Of a DNA stretch of 43,305 bases, positions 9,795-19,835 are shown piece by piece. A model generated the notes under the pieces. That model saw only the letters and a program-made list of their open reading frames with translations, had not been told where the DNA came from and did no database searches. The DNA is from Pirellulaceae bacterium. GTDB taxonomy: Bacteria; Planctomycetota; Planctomycetia; Pirellulales; Pirellulaceae. The position numbers were made by a program, and so were the translations under genes. Location of the stretch: positions 1-43,305 of the forward strand of contig JALOQX010000050.1 in NCBI GenBank assembly GCA_025459265.1, read 5' to 3'. Positions within the stretch are counted from its first letter, which is position 1; each line of letters starts with the position of its first letter.

Positions 9795-10757
9795 ATGAGC
9801 GAACCCACTGAGCCTGTTGCCCCGAAGGATTTCTCCGCGCGATCCCGATCGCGCGCGGACGCGGTTGCGGCGCCGATTGCCGGCCTGCGCCGGAGTCGGC
9901 CTGCGGCGGTGGCGGCGCGCCGCGAGGCGGGCCTGCGGTGGCTGCTGCGCGGTGCGACCTACGGCATGTTGGCCGTGATCGGCTGGATTCTGCTGGACAT
10001 TTTCGGCAAGGGGCTGCCGGTCATCACCTGGCAGTTTCTCACCGACCTGCCCCGTGCCAGCGGCGCGGCGGGGGGGATCCTGCCGGCGATCGCCGGCACG
10101 TGTTGCCTGGTCGCCGGCGCGTTTGCCCTGGCACTGCCGCTGGGTGTGGCCAGTGCCATTTATCTGAACGAGTATGCCGCGCCCGGTCGGTTTGTCGCCT
10201 GGACGCGGCTGGCGATCTCCACGCTGGCCGGACTCCCGCCGATCGTCTTCGGCCTCTTCGGGCTGGGCCTGTTCGTGCTGTTCCTTCAGTTCGGGGCCTC
10301 GCTGCTCTCCGGCTGCCTGACGCTGGCCTGCATGATGCTGCCGACGATCATTGTCGGCAGCGAAGAGGCGCTGCGGAGTGTTCCGGCGTTTCTGCGCCAC
10401 GGGAGCCTGGCCCTGGGCGCCACGCCTTGGCAGACCATCCGCTACAACGTGCTGCCGTACGCCCTGCCGCACATGGTGGCCGGCGCCCTGCTGGGCGTGG
10501 CGCGGGCAGCCGGGGAAACGGCGCCGATCCTGTTCACGGCGGCCGCCTTCTACATCCCACGCCTTCCGCAATCGATCTTGGAACAGGTGATGTCTTTGCC
10601 GTATCATCTTTTTGCGCTGACGACGCAGTATCCCGAGGCAGCGCGGATCCGTTCGATGCAATACGGCACCGCGGTCGTCCTGCTGACGCTGGTCCTGGGG
10701 CTGAGTCTGGTGGGAATTGTCCTGCGGAACCATTTCCGAAAGAAGCTTCGATGGTAA
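9795..10757 (+). CDS. pstA: Phosphate ABC transporter permease PstA
   Basis: This is the second permease subunit of the Pst importer, 320 residues. A polar, Arg-rich N-terminal tail of about 50 residues precedes the first helix ([19 protein letters not shown]), and about five more helices follow. Family marks are [31 protein letters not shown], the EAA loop [25 protein letters not shown] and [18 protein letters not shown] chose ATG 9795, 7 bases after the pstC stop. An in-frame GTG at 9756 would overlap pstC and add 13 residues. Neither start has a strong ribosome site. The end overlaps the pstB start by 7 bases. Confidence 0.93.
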   Translation: MSEPTEPVAPKDFSARSRSRADAVAAPIAGLRRSRPAAVAARREAGLRWLLRGATYGMLAVIGWILLDIFGKGLPVITWQFLTDLPRASGAAGGILPAIAGTCCLVAGAFALALPLGVASAIYLNEYAAPGRFVAWTRLAISTLAGLPPIVFGLFGLGLFVLFLQFGASLLSGCLTLACMMLPTIIVGSEEALRSVPAFLRHGSLALGATPWQTIRYNVLPYALPHMVAGALLGVARAAGETAPILFTAAAFYIPRLPQSILEQVMSLPYHLFALTTQYPEAARIRSMQYGTAVVLLTLVLGLSLVGIVLRNHFRKKLRW

Positions 10758-11533
10758 GCGGCGGCCAAGACCGCGATGCGCCCAGCAAGATTGTGGTCGA
10801 CGAGCTGGATTTCTGGTACGGGACGCGGCAGGTGCTGCATGGCATCAACCTGCGGATCCCGGCCCGGCGGATCACGGCGCTGATCGGCCCGTCGAACTGC
10901 GGCAAGTCCACGTTTCTCCACACACTCAACCGGATGCACGAGATCGTGGCGGACACGCGCCTCAGCGGCACGATTCTGCTGGACGGCCAGGACATTCATC
11001 ACCCGGCGGTGGACGTGGTCGCGCTGCGGCGACGCGTCGGCGTGGTTTTTCAGCATTCCAACCCGTTTCCCAAGTCGGTGTTCGACAATGTCGCGTATGG
11101 TCCGCGACTGCAGGGGATCCGCCAGCGCGAGGCACTTTCGGAGATCGTCCAGCGCAGTCTGCAGCAGGTGGGCCTGTGGGACGAAGTCAAGGACCGCCTG
11201 GCACGCCACGCCTGGGATCTGTCCGGGGGCCAGCAGCAGCGGCTGTCGATCGCGCGTGCCCTGGCCGTCGATCCGGACGTCCTGCTCCTGGACGAACCCG
11301 CCGCCGCGCTCGATCCGCGGGCCACGGTACACATCGAAGACCTGATCGGCCAGCTCTGCGAACGCTACACGGTCGTGGTGGTCACCCACAACATGCAGCA
11401 GGCGGCGCGAGTCTCCCATTTCACGGCCTTCTTCTACGAGGGCCGGCTGATCGAAACGGGGCCGACCAACCGCATCTTCTCCAACCCGCGGGAACAGCAG
11501 ACGGACGAGTACATCACGGGGCGGTTTCATTGA
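10751..11533 (+). CDS. pstB: Phosphate ABC transporter ATP-binding protein PstB
   Basis: This is the ATPase that powers phosphate import, 260 residues. It shows [15 protein letters not shown] at the start, a Walker A loop GPSNCGKST (residues 46-54), the Q-loop in [22 protein letters not shown], the ABC signature [16 protein letters not shown], Walker [14 protein letters not shown] and the switch His in [14 protein letters not shown]. The [18 protein letters not shown] stretch is typical of PstB. The Walker A loop has Asn49 where E. coli PstB has Gly. That still fits GxxxxGK[ST], so activity is expected. The gene starts inside the end of pstA, and phoU follows 14 bases after its stop. Confidence 0.95.
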   Translation: MVSGGQDRDAPSKIVVDELDFWYGTRQVLHGINLRIPARRITALIGPSNCGKSTFLHTLNRMHEIVADTRLSGTILLDGQDIHHPAVDVVALRRRVGVVFQHSNPFPKSVFDNVAYGPRLQGIRQREALSEIVQRSLQQVGLWDEVKDRLARHAWDLSGGQQQRLSIARALAVDPDVLLLDEPAAALDPRATVHIEDLIGQLCERYTVVVVTHNMQQAARVSHFTAFFYEGRLIETGPTNRIFSNPREQQTDEYITGRFH

Positions 11534-11547
11534 GAAAGGACGTTTCA

Positions 11548-12231
<684 letters not shown>

Positions 12232-12267
12232 ACCCGTGGCGGCCGTGCGCCGGACAGCGGGCTGGCG

Positions 12268-14217
12268 TCACGGGCGCTGCGTGTCGAAACCCAGCCCCCA
12301 CAGCGGCGCGCTGGCCGGATTGCGCCAGGTGCCGCCGTTCTTCATCGAACTGGTCGCCCCGTACCGGTCTGCGCCGTCCAGGTCCGCGAACACACCGATG
12401 GTGGGCATCATTCGGCGGAACGACTCGCCCCGCGGATTTGACGCCGTGGACGCCCCCAACGTGGAAGCACTCAGCGGGTGATACACGTCCGCGCCACGCT
12501 GGTCACAGAACAGGCCGATGCTGTTCATGTCACCACCGCCCCCCGACTTCTTCGGCAGGTAATACTCGTCGTCACCCGCCACGTCGACAAACGTCCCAAT
12601 CGACGCATCCCGCCCCGCGCCCAGCGTCTGGCCGAGCACGCGGGAGTCGTTGTAGTGATCATTGCCGGCCGCATCGACGTGCGAGCCGATAGCGAAATGC
12701 GCCGCCGCCCCTTGTGCGAAGTACACGCCGCGATACGTGTCATGTCCCCCCAGGTCCGCCAGCAGGCCCACGGACCACCAGAACCCGATCGCCTGACTGA
12801 ACACACCGCCATAGTAGGAATCGTCGCCGGCCCCGTCGAACAACGCGCCGACGCCGCCGGCCAGGCTGCGTCCGTCCGTGTTGTCGGCCCGCCGCCCGTA
12901 GCCGCAGCCTTGCACGAGCGACGCTTCATGAGCCTTCGTCTGCGAGGACGGCAACGTGATCCGCCGGCCATTCTCGTTGTCGTAGGCGTGATACCGGTCG
13001 CGACCCGCTTTGTCCACCAGGATGCCGATGCCGAGCGTCCCTCCCAGTCCCTGTGCTTCCCGCTGGCAGAAATACTTGTCGTCACCCTCAGCATCCAGCA
13101 GCAGTCCCACCCCGGCATGCGCCGCGCCCTGGCACCACTGATTGCCGGCATACGTGTCGTTGCCCGCCGCGTCGCACAACAGCCCGACCCCGTGCCATGC
13201 GCAGCCCAGTCCCGAATCGCCGCACAGATACTGATCGTCGCCCCCCAAGTCGAACAGGCAGCCCAGCCCGAAGAGTCCGCACGCCAGCGACGCCGGGCCG
13301 GACCGTCCGTCGTACGTGTCGTTGCCCGCGACGTCGATCAGCAATCCCACCGGAATCGCGTACGACGTGGGGACCGCGAGGCGACCGCTGTAGCGGTCAT
13401 CGCCCCCCAGGTCAATCACAATCGGCTCGGTGCCGGCATACGTGTTGTGGCCTGGACCGAGGATGCGGACACGTCCTGCGGGGGTCTTGAGCAGGATCGT
13501 GTCGAAGGCCGCCAGCGGCTGCTTCTGGCAGGCGTCGGCGAGCACTTCCAGCGCGGCGCTCGTGGCTGTCAGGCAAATCTTGGTGGCGTCGCCTAGTGGG
13601 GTGGCCTCAAAGGTGTTGAGCGCTGTCAGCGACGCGCCGGACGCGCCTCCCAGCCATGGTCCGGCCGCATACGTGTACACTGCCCGGCCCGCGAGACTCC
13701 TCACCTGTGCGTCGCCGCCGTGGCGGCCCAGCGCCGTCCAGTCGAAGGCCTTGTGCAGATACGGCTTCGCCGCGGCAGCACCGTGCACGATCTGCGCCAC
13801 CGCGTTGCGGATGGATTCAGGAAGCCCGGCCCAGGCAGCTTCCGACGCGGCATCCGCCGGCACCAGAGCCGGCGGTGTCTCCGGCACGGCCGTCGCCGCT
13901 GTGATGCGGGCGCCCAGCAAACCCAGGGCCAGACAGGTTGCCTGCACAGAGTCCGCCGCAATCATCTGCCGCGCCAGACGGTCCGTCTCGGTCGGAATCG
14001 CTTCGGCATCGCGGAACAGGCGGCTCACGTATCCCAGGCGATGAGTATGGCCCGGGAAGTAGGACATTTCCTGGGCGCTGTAACCCAGGGGGCCGTCGCC
14101 GCGCCCGACGTTCTGACGCACGAACCGGCTGGTCGTGCTGGACCAGATGCTCAGCGGCGGCTCCGCGCCGTCCGCTGGCGCACACGCCAACAGGAACAAG
14201 AAGCTCACAGGATGCAT
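12268..14217 (-). CDS. Secreted protein with twelve D-x-x-G-x-D-x-Y repeats
   Basis: I do not recognise a named family. The 649-residue product begins with a short signal peptide (MHPVSFLFLLACAPADGAEP). An alpha-rich, Ala-rich region of about 240 residues follows. From about residue 265 to the end there is a repeat region with twelve copies of hydrophobic-D-x-x-G-x-D-x-Y (IDLGGDDRYSG, IDVAGNDTYDG, FDLGGDDQYLC, CDAAGNDTYAG and so on). Most are spaced by about 81 bases, or 27 residues, with one double-length gap where a copy has degenerated. The Asp/Gly pattern suggests a stacked beta-solenoid that may bind calcium, but it is not the nonapeptide RTX repeat. The ATG at 14217 is chosen for the signal peptide; the frame stays open far upstream without coding sense. 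It is convergent with phoU and divergent from uxaA. Confidence 0.8.
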   Translation of the reverse strand: MHPVSFLFLLACAPADGAEPPLSIWSSTTSRFVRQNVGRGDGPLGYSAQEMSYFPGHTHRLGYVSRLFRDAEAIPTETDRLARQMIAADSVQATCLALGLLGARITAATAVPETPPALVPADAASEAAWAGLPESIRNAVAQIVHGAAAAKPYLHKAFDWTALGRHGGDAQVRSLAGRAVYTYAAGPWLGGASGASLTALNTFEATPLGDATKICLTATSAALEVLADACQKQPLAAFDTILLKTPAGRVRILGPGHNTYAGTEPIVIDLGGDDRYSGRLAVPTSYAIPVGLLIDVAGNDTYDGRSGPASLACGLFGLGCLFDLGGDDQYLCGDSGLGCAWHGVGLLCDAAGNDTYAGNQWCQGAAHAGVGLLLDAEGDDKYFCQREAQGLGGTLGIGILVDKAGRDRYHAYDNENGRRITLPSSQTKAHEASLVQGCGYGRRADNTDGRSLAGGVGALFDGAGDDSYYGGVFSQAIGFWWSVGLLADLGGHDTYRGVYFAQGAAAHFAIGSHVDAAGNDHYNDSRVLGQTLGAGRDASIGTFVDVAGDDEYYLPKKSGGGGDMNSIGLFCDQRGADVYHPLSASTLGASTASNPRGESFRRMMPTIGVFADLDGADRYGATSSMKNGGTWRNPASAPLWGLGFDTQRP

Positions 14218-14388
14218 GGCAGGCCACCGTGGATCGTGAGGCACAAGGCAGGACCACCATGATAATTGCCTGTCGGGGGGTGCAACAGTCCCAGGAGCGG
14301 CGCGAAAACGGCTACAATACACCGCTGGCATGCCCGCGTCGGTCGGCGCGGCGCCGCGCGGAAAACATCGCTTGACGGAGCAGACAGG

Positions 14389-15822
14389 ATGGCACACGAC
14401 AACGGGCCGCGCGTGGTGGTCCTGGACCGATTGGATAACATCTGTGTTGCCGCGGTGACGCTCCAGCGCGGTGCGCGAATCGAGGTGGACGGCAGCACGC
14501 TCACGGTTACCGCCGACGTGCCGCTGGGACACAAGGTGGCGCTGCACGCGATCGGCGCAGGTGAGCCGGTGCGGAAGTACGGGCAGATCATCGGTCACGC
14601 CACGCAGCCGATCGCGCCCGGCCACTGGGTGCACACTCACAACTTGGCGTTGCAGGAGTTTCAGCGGGATCCCGCCAGCGCGACCCGCATTCCACCCGCG
14701 CCCGCTCCCATGACGGATCGCGTATTTCACGGGTATCGGCGATCTGGCGGCCGGGCCGGCACGCGCAACTACCTGGCCGTGATCTCCTCGGTCAACTGTT
14801 CGGCGTCGGTGAGCAAGTACATTGCGCGCCGGTTTGGTCCGGCCGAATTGGCGGACTACCCGCACGTCGACGGCGTTGTCGCGTTCACGCATGCGGCGGG
14901 CTGCGGGATGCAGTTCGGCGGGCTGGCCCACACGATGCTCAACCGCGTGCTGGCGGGCTTGGCACGTCATCCGAATATCGGCGCCTACCTGCTCGTCGGA
15001 CTCGGCTGTGAACAGGCCGACATCGCGTACTTGCTGCGCGAGCACCAGTTGGTGCAGATCGGCGGCAGCTCGCCGCAGGATGATCAGCCTCCGGTCCTGA
15101 CGATGCAGGACCGGGGCGGCACCGTCAAGACGGTCGAGGCCGGTGTCGCGCTGGTGCGGGAGCTGCTGCCGCGTCTGAACGCCGTGCGGCGGGAGCCGAT
15201 TCCGGCCAGTGAGCTGGTGCTGGCCACGGAGTGCGGCGGCTCGGACGGCAATTCGGGCGTCACCGCCAATCCCGCGCTGGGCATTGCCGCGGATCGGGTC
15301 GTCGCGTGCGGCGGGACGGTCATCTTGAGTGAGACGCCGGAGATCTACGGTGCCGAGCAGCTGCTCACCTGCCGCGCGACGTCGATCGAAGTTGCGCAGA
15401 AGTTGCTCGCGCGCATTGAATGGTGGAAATGGTACACGCGCGTGTTCGGCGTCGAAATGGACAACAACCCCTCGGTGGGCAATAAACAAGGCGGCCTGAC
15501 CACCATCGCCGAGAAATCGCTGGGCGGGATGGTGGCGGGCGGCGCAAACGTGGTGGTCTTCACCACCGGCCGCGGCAGCTGCTTCGGCTGCAAACCGGTC
15601 CCCTCGATCAAGGTGGCCACCAACACGCCGATGTACGAGCGCATGCGGGACGACATGGACGTCGACGCTGGAGTGGTGCTGAGCGGAACGCCGCTGGCGA
15701 TCGTGGGCGCGCAGATCTTCGAGGAGATCCTGGCGGTGGCCAGTGGCAAGAAGACCCGGAGCGAACAGCACGGGATCGGCGACGAAGAATTCATGCCCTG
15801 GACGGTAGGTCCGACGTTGTGA
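14389..15822 (+). CDS. Altronate dehydratase family protein (UxaA-like)
   Basis: This is a 477-residue enzyme of the UxaA/GarD dehydratase family, with an N-terminal SAF domain fused to the catalytic C-terminal part. The SAF part (about 15-100) contains VAVTLQ-like strands and VPLGHKVALHAI. The catalytic part starts near YRRSGGRAGTRNYLAVISSVNCSASV. It holds the Cys/His-rich FTHAAGCGMQFGG, ATECGGSDGNSGVTANPALG and FTTGRGSCFGCKPVPSIKVATN motifs that ligate the metal. Altronate dehydratase makes 2-keto-3-deoxygluconate from galacturonate-derived altronate; relatives act on galactarate or other sugar acids, so the substrate is uncertain. GGAG lies 8 bases before the ATG. A TACAAT at 14313-14318 could be a -10 element. 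It heads a run with an exported hydrolase 10 bases downstream. Confidence 0.88.
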   Translation: MAHDNGPRVVVLDRLDNICVAAVTLQRGARIEVDGSTLTVTADVPLGHKVALHAIGAGEPVRKYGQIIGHATQPIAPGHWVHTHNLALQEFQRDPASATRIPPAPAPMTDRVFHGYRRSGGRAGTRNYLAVISSVNCSASVSKYIARRFGPAELADYPHVDGVVAFTHAAGCGMQFGGLAHTMLNRVLAGLARHPNIGAYLLVGLGCEQADIAYLLREHQLVQIGGSSPQDDQPPVLTMQDRGGTVKTVEAGVALVRELLPRLNAVRREPIPASELVLATECGGSDGNSGVTANPALGIAADRVVACGGTVILSETPEIYGAEQLLTCRATSIEVAQKLLARIEWWKWYTRVFGVEMDNNPSVGNKQGGLTTIAEKSLGGMVAGGANVVVFTTGRGSCFGCKPVPSIKVATNTPMYERMRDDMDVDAGVVLSGTPLAIVGAQIFEEILAVASGKKTRSEQHGIGDEEFMPWTVGPTL

Positions 15823-15832
15823 GGCACGCGCC

Positions 15833-17932
15833 ATGACCGCTGACATCGTTGCGGGAGCCCAGTTCAGCTGTGATCGGCGCAGCGCCCTGAGACTGTGCGG
15901 TGCGGCCGCCTGCGGTCTGGTGTGGCCGGCCCTGGCACCGGCCGGCGGTGTGTGCGCGGAGGAGACGCCCGCGGCCCTCAACCGTTTTCCTCGCCTGGTG
16001 CACGAGTACTTCGTGCGCGAGGTCCGGAAGGCCGCCCGCCGCAACCACGCCGCGTACGCGCAGCTGCGCACCCGGGAGGACGCCGAGCGATATGTCGCAC
16101 TGGTCCGTGACAAGATCCGCCGGTGTTTCGGGCCCGAACCGGAGCGGACTCCCTTGCTGCCTGAAATCACGGGCGTCGTCGAGCGCGAGGCGTATCGCAT
16201 CGAGAAGATCATCCTGCAGAGCCGACCGGGATTCCCCGTCACGGCGAACCTGTATGTGCCGACGGGTGACGCCCGGCCGCGACCGGGCGTCATCGGCAGC
16301 TGCGGGCATGGGGCGGCCGGCAAGGCGGAACCGACGTACCAGGCCTTCGCGCAGGGGCTCGCCCGGCTGGGCTATGTGTGCCTGATCTTCGATCCGATCG
16401 GGCAGGGTGAACGTCTGCAATATGTCGGGGAGGATGACCAGTCACGGCTCGGGCCGGGCGTGGCGGAGCATTTGCGGGTTGGCAACCAGCAGTTTCTGGT
16501 CGGTGAGTTCTTCGGCATGTGGCGGGCCTGGGACGGGATCCGCGCGTTGGACTATCTGCTGACGCGCAGCGAGGTGGATCCGCGCCACCTCGGAATTGCC
16601 GGGAACTCAGGGGGCGGTACGATGACCACCTGGCTGTGCGGGCTGGACCGCCGCTGGACGATGGCCGCTCCCAGCTGCTTTGTGACAACATTTCGTCATA
16701 ACATGGAGAATGAGCTGCCCGCTGACACCGAGCAGTGCCCGCCCCGTGTGCTGGCCGAAGGACTCGACCACGTCGACTTCCTGGCGGCGCTGGCCCCCCG
16801 GCCGACCATCATCCTGGCCAAGGAACGCGACTTTTTCGACGTGCGCGGTACGCTCGACGCAGCCCGCCGGTTGCGGAAACTCTACGGACTGCTCGACGCC
16901 GAGAGTCAGACGACGGTGTTCGTGGGGCCGACGGCGCATGGATTCTCGCAGGAGAACCGCGAGGCGATGTACGGCTGGTTTGGCCGGGCGACCGGCGCCG
17001 GGCATGATTCTGCGGAGCCGGTGATCACGCTCGAAGACGCGTCCACGCTGTGGTGTACGCCGCGCGGCCAGGTGGCGGCGCTGGAGCAGACCAAGACCGT
17101 ATTCCTGTTCACGCGCGAGAAGTCGCGTCAGCTGGCTGAACAACGTGCCCCGCGCACGGATGACGCGCTGGTGGCCGCCGTGCGCAGCGTGCTGAAACTG
17201 CCTGACGGGTCGGCTGCCGCGCCGGAGGGGATCCCTCCCTACCGCATTCTGCGGTCGCGGCACGAGCCGGCATACCCGCGTCCGTACGCCTGCACGTACG
17301 CTGTCGAAACCGAGCCGGGCATGCTGGCCATCGTCTATTGGCTCTCATCAGGCTCCTGGGAATCGCGCCCACCACGCGGCGGCCCACGCGCTGTGCTCTA
17401 CGTGGCTCATCGGTCGAGCGATCAGGAACTGCGCTCAGAACCGCTCGTCGGGGAATTGGTGCGGATGGAGCCGGACATCGCGTGCTTCACGTGCGATGTG
17501 CGCGGGATCGGTGAGTCGCTTCCGAACACCTGCGGGGACGACACGTTTGACGACCCGTACGGTTGTGATTACTTCTACGCGATTCACAGCCTGATGCTCG
17601 ATCGGCCCTACCTGGGCCAGAAGACGTGGGATGTGCTGCGCGTGCTGGCGTGGCTGGCCGAACATGGTTACATTAACGTGCACTTGGTGGCGACCGGCTG
17701 GGGCACACTGCCGGCCACGTTTGCGGCGCTACTGTCGCATTACGTGACCCGGGTGACACTGAAACATGCGTTGACATCGTATGCGGAGGTAGCGGAGTCG
17801 GAGGAGTACCGCTGGCCGCTGGCGACATTCCTGCCCAACGTGCTGGCGCACTTCGACCTGCCCGACTGCTATGCGGCTCTCGCAGCCAAAGGGCTGCAAC
17901 AATTCGAACCGTGGGGTCCCCTGGCGGGGTAA
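15833..17932 (+). CDS. Exported two-lobed alpha/beta hydrolase (acetyl-xylan-esterase-like)
   Basis: This 699-residue protein starts with a Tat-like signal: CDRRSALRLCGAAACG, a hydrophobic stretch, then PAGGVCAEE. The first alpha/beta-hydrolase lobe (about 120-400) has VIGSCGHGAAGK, LIFDPIGQGERL and the nucleophile elbow AGNSGGGT with Ser259. A catalytic His is likely in VGPTAHGFSQENREAM. The second lobe (about 500-699) repeats the fold pattern (AVLYVAHRSSDQELR, CDVRGIGES) without an obvious GxSxG, so it may be inactive. This layout resembles planctomycete Abhydrolase_7/acetyl xylan esterase-like proteins. Its place next to a sugar-acid dehydratase suggests deacetylation of plant or algal polysaccharide, which is inference. 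It begins 10 bases after uxaA. Confidence 0.83.
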   Translation: MTADIVAGAQFSCDRRSALRLCGAAACGLVWPALAPAGGVCAEETPAALNRFPRLVHEYFVREVRKAARRNHAAYAQLRTREDAERYVALVRDKIRRCFGPEPERTPLLPEITGVVEREAYRIEKIILQSRPGFPVTANLYVPTGDARPRPGVIGSCGHGAAGKAEPTYQAFAQGLARLGYVCLIFDPIGQGERLQYVGEDDQSRLGPGVAEHLRVGNQQFLVGEFFGMWRAWDGIRALDYLLTRSEVDPRHLGIAGNSGGGTMTTWLCGLDRRWTMAAPSCFVTTFRHNMENELPADTEQCPPRVLAEGLDHVDFLAALAPRPTIILAKERDFFDVRGTLDAARRLRKLYGLLDAESQTTVFVGPTAHGFSQENREAMYGWFGRATGAGHDSAEPVITLEDASTLWCTPRGQVAALEQTKTVFLFTREKSRQLAEQRAPRTDDALVAAVRSVLKLPDGSAAAPEGIPPYRILRSRHEPAYPRPYACTYAVETEPGMLAIVYWLSSGSWESRPPRGGPRAVLYVAHRSSDQELRSEPLVGELVRMEPDIACFTCDVRGIGESLPNTCGDDTFDDPYGCDYFYAIHSLMLDRPYLGQKTWDVLRVLAWLAEHGYINVHLVATGWGTLPATFAALLSHYVTRVTLKHALTSYAEVAESEEYRWPLATFLPNVLAHFDLPDCYAALAAKGLQQFEPWGPLAG

Positions 17933-17968
17933 TCGTGTAAGGAATCGATCGATGAAAGGTTACGACTT

Positions 17969-19087
17969 ATGGCTCATGGTCATCTTGTGACTCTCTGGCA
18001 GCAGCGGACAGGGTCCGCGGTCCGGAGTGTCTCCGGGCTCCGTCCTCGCAGTCAAGCCAGTCGCGTGTGGTTGCCGGCCGCCCGCGGCTTCACGCTGGTG
18101 GAACTCCTGGTGGTGATCGCGATCATCGGCATTCTCGTCGCCCTGCTCTTGCCGGCGGTGCAGGCGGCCCGTGAAGCGAGCCGACGCATCCAGTGTACGA
18201 ACACACTCAAACAGATCTCGCTGGCGGCCCACGGCTATCACGACGTGGCAGGTACGTTTCCGCCGGGCTATCTGTCAGGTTGGAGCTTCACGACTCCCCA
18301 ACCGCGCAAACGCGGAATCAGTCTGTTCGTGTTCTTGCTGCCCTATATGGAGATGGGCAATCTCTATGACCGGTGGGACTTCAACGATCCGGACCTGGCC
18401 TTCGTTGGCGACACGCAGTCGCTCGCCGCCCATGGGCCGAATCTGCTCTGCCCGTCCGAGCTGGAGCGCGAGAATCCTCTTGATTACGGGTCGCAGCACA
18501 TTCAGGGGATCCAGATGCCGCCGCGGCATATCAAGGTGACCAGCTACGGCGGCAACGGCGGGACGCGGTCCTATCATCCTGACTCGGGATTCCTGATGAC
18601 CGACGGGGTCTTTTTTATGGCGGGCCCCGACTCGTCTCCGCGCCGCAATCAGCCGCCCGTGCGGTTGGCGGACATCAAGGACGGCGCGAGTAACACGCTG
18701 CTGTTTGGTGAACGCGACCGGACGGACCCGGACTATGATACGTTTGCCGACCAGGGATGGGACTGGCTGTTTCGGTTCTATGGCAACTGGTGCGGTGCGA
18801 GTCGCCTCGTGTTGGCACATGTCACGCTGAGCAGCTACCCGCCCATCAACTATCGTTTGCCGTTCAGCTTTGCGCAGCGCGCTGGTGCCGTCCCGCCGGC
18901 CGACAGTGCCGCCGCCTTCAAGTACTACATTGATCTGCGTGTGTGCGCTTACGGGAGCAATCATCCGCAGGGTGCCAATCTGGCGTTGGCAGATGGTTCG
19001 GTGCGGTTCTTTTCTGAGCACCTGGAGCTGGCGATCCTGCGGGCGCTCAGTACGCGGCGCGGGGAGGAGGCGGTTGGCGCACCATGA
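17969..19087 (+). CDS. DUF1559 (SBP_bac_10) pseudopilin-like protein
   Basis: This 372-residue protein belongs to a family hugely expanded in planctomycetes. A 30-residue basic leader precedes the type IV pilin methylation motif RGFTLVELLVVIAIIG, whose hydrophobic helix runs into LLLPAVQAAREASRRIQC. A DUF1559 globular domain follows (NTLKQISLAAHGYHD, DIKDGASNTLLFGE), closing with the family's C-terminal LALADGSVRFFSE. Prepilin peptidase processing at G/F is expected, and the protein is probably displayed at the cell envelope. Its role is unknown. An AAAGG ribosome site precedes the ATG. The last four bases overlap the start of the next gene (ATGA), a pairing commonly seen in planctomycetes. 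Confidence 0.93.
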   Translation: MAHGHLVTLWQQRTGSAVRSVSGLRPRSQASRVWLPAARGFTLVELLVVIAIIGILVALLLPAVQAAREASRRIQCTNTLKQISLAAHGYHDVAGTFPPGYLSGWSFTTPQPRKRGISLFVFLLPYMEMGNLYDRWDFNDPDLAFVGDTQSLAAHGPNLLCPSELERENPLDYGSQHIQGIQMPPRHIKVTSYGGNGGTRSYHPDSGFLMTDGVFFMAGPDSSPRRNQPPVRLADIKDGASNTLLFGERDRTDPDYDTFADQGWDWLFRFYGNWCGASRLVLAHVTLSSYPPINYRLPFSFAQRAGAVPPADSAAAFKYYIDLRVCAYGSNHPQGANLALADGSVRFFSEHLELAILRALSTRRGEEAVGAP

Positions 19088-19605
19088 ACACGGCGACTCC
19101 GCACCGCGCAGGCACGGCGGCCTGGTCACCGCGCCGCGCCGCCACGCGTCCCCAGGCATGGTGGGTCTGGCTCACGCTGCTCGCCGCCCCACTGTCGGGC
19201 TGCGGACCCGACCTGCCGTCGGCCACCGTCGATGGCATGTTGCGGTATCGGGGACAACCGCTGGACAACTGCCTCGTCACGTTCCTGCCCGAACCGGGCG
19301 AGGCTGCGGCGGCACCCCATTCCACCGGTCTGACCGATTCCCAGGGCGTGTTCCGCCTGCGGTTTGACAATCAACAGGAAGGTGCCGCGGTGGGCTGGCA
19401 CCGCGTGACCGTACAGGACCTCTCCATGACGACGGGCGTGCTGCGTCGCGACCACGGTGCGGGGGAGGAAGGGGCGGAAGACCCCGGGCCTCCCACCGCC
19501 GCGCGCCCGTCCCGCGTGCCCGACGCCTACGCGATCCTGACCACCACGCCGCTGCGGAAACAGGTCCAACCGGGGCACCAGGTCATCGACGTGGAGATCG
19601 AGTGA
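19084..19605 (+). CDS. Small lipoprotein, transthyretin/carboxypeptidase-regulatory-like
   Basis: This 173-residue lipoprotein has a basic N-terminus, a WWVWLTLLAAPLSGC signal ending in a lipobox Cys, and one beta-sandwich domain. That domain begins VDGMLRYRGQPLDNCLVTFLP, continues TGLTDSQGVFRLRF and closes with QVIDVEIE, the pattern of planctomycete carboxypeptidase-regulatory-like small lipoproteins. An acidic, Pro-rich insertion lies near residues 118-140. The start overlaps the DUF1559 stop by four bases, so the two are translationally coupled. A partner role with the DUF1559 protein is inferred from this widespread pairing; the function is unknown. Confidence 0.85.
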   Translation: MNTATPHRAGTAAWSPRRAATRPQAWWVWLTLLAAPLSGCGPDLPSATVDGMLRYRGQPLDNCLVTFLPEPGEAAAAPHSTGLTDSQGVFRLRFDNQQEGAAVGWHRVTVQDLSMTTGVLRRDHGAGEEGAEDPGPPTAARPSRVPDAYAILTTTPLRKQVQPGHQVIDVEIE

Positions 19606-19835
19606 GCAAGCCGCAACGCGGAAACGGCGTCCACGGCCTGGATCCAGAGGCGAGCACGAGCACGATGGTCCCGACAAACGTTGGCGAGTGGATTATCAGC
19701 GCCAGCACACGAGCCCACGTCCGCCGTCTCCACACCCCCCAGGCCATTGTGAGATGCAGTAATGCTTGGAGTACCCACGGAAGAGGCTCCGCTGTTGCAG
19801 CGTCTCCGGTCGACAGACACTGTCCGACCGTACTC
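19606..19835 (-). pseudogene. Possible relic of a membrane-protein gene
   Basis: On the minus strand this stretch encodes membrane-like pieces in two different frames: TWARVLALIIHSPTFVGTIV in one, and ARARLWIQAVDAVSAL in another. Neither has a good start. The 29 bases at 19626-19654 match 26 of the 29 at 21846-21874, inside the small membrane-protein gene at 21492-21920. That suggests a decayed relative of that gene, interrupted by frameshifts. The evidence is short and the call is tentative. Confidence 0.25.

Noticed and set aside
10886..10912. PstB Walker A change to Asn49 as a loss-of-function mark
   Set aside because: GxxxxGK[ST] is kept and all other ABC motifs are intact, so the protein should be active.
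14218..16323. Upstream extension of the repeat-protein frame to 1351 residues
   Set aside because: The extra part is antisense to uxaA and the exported hydrolase. A signal peptide marks the true start at 14217.
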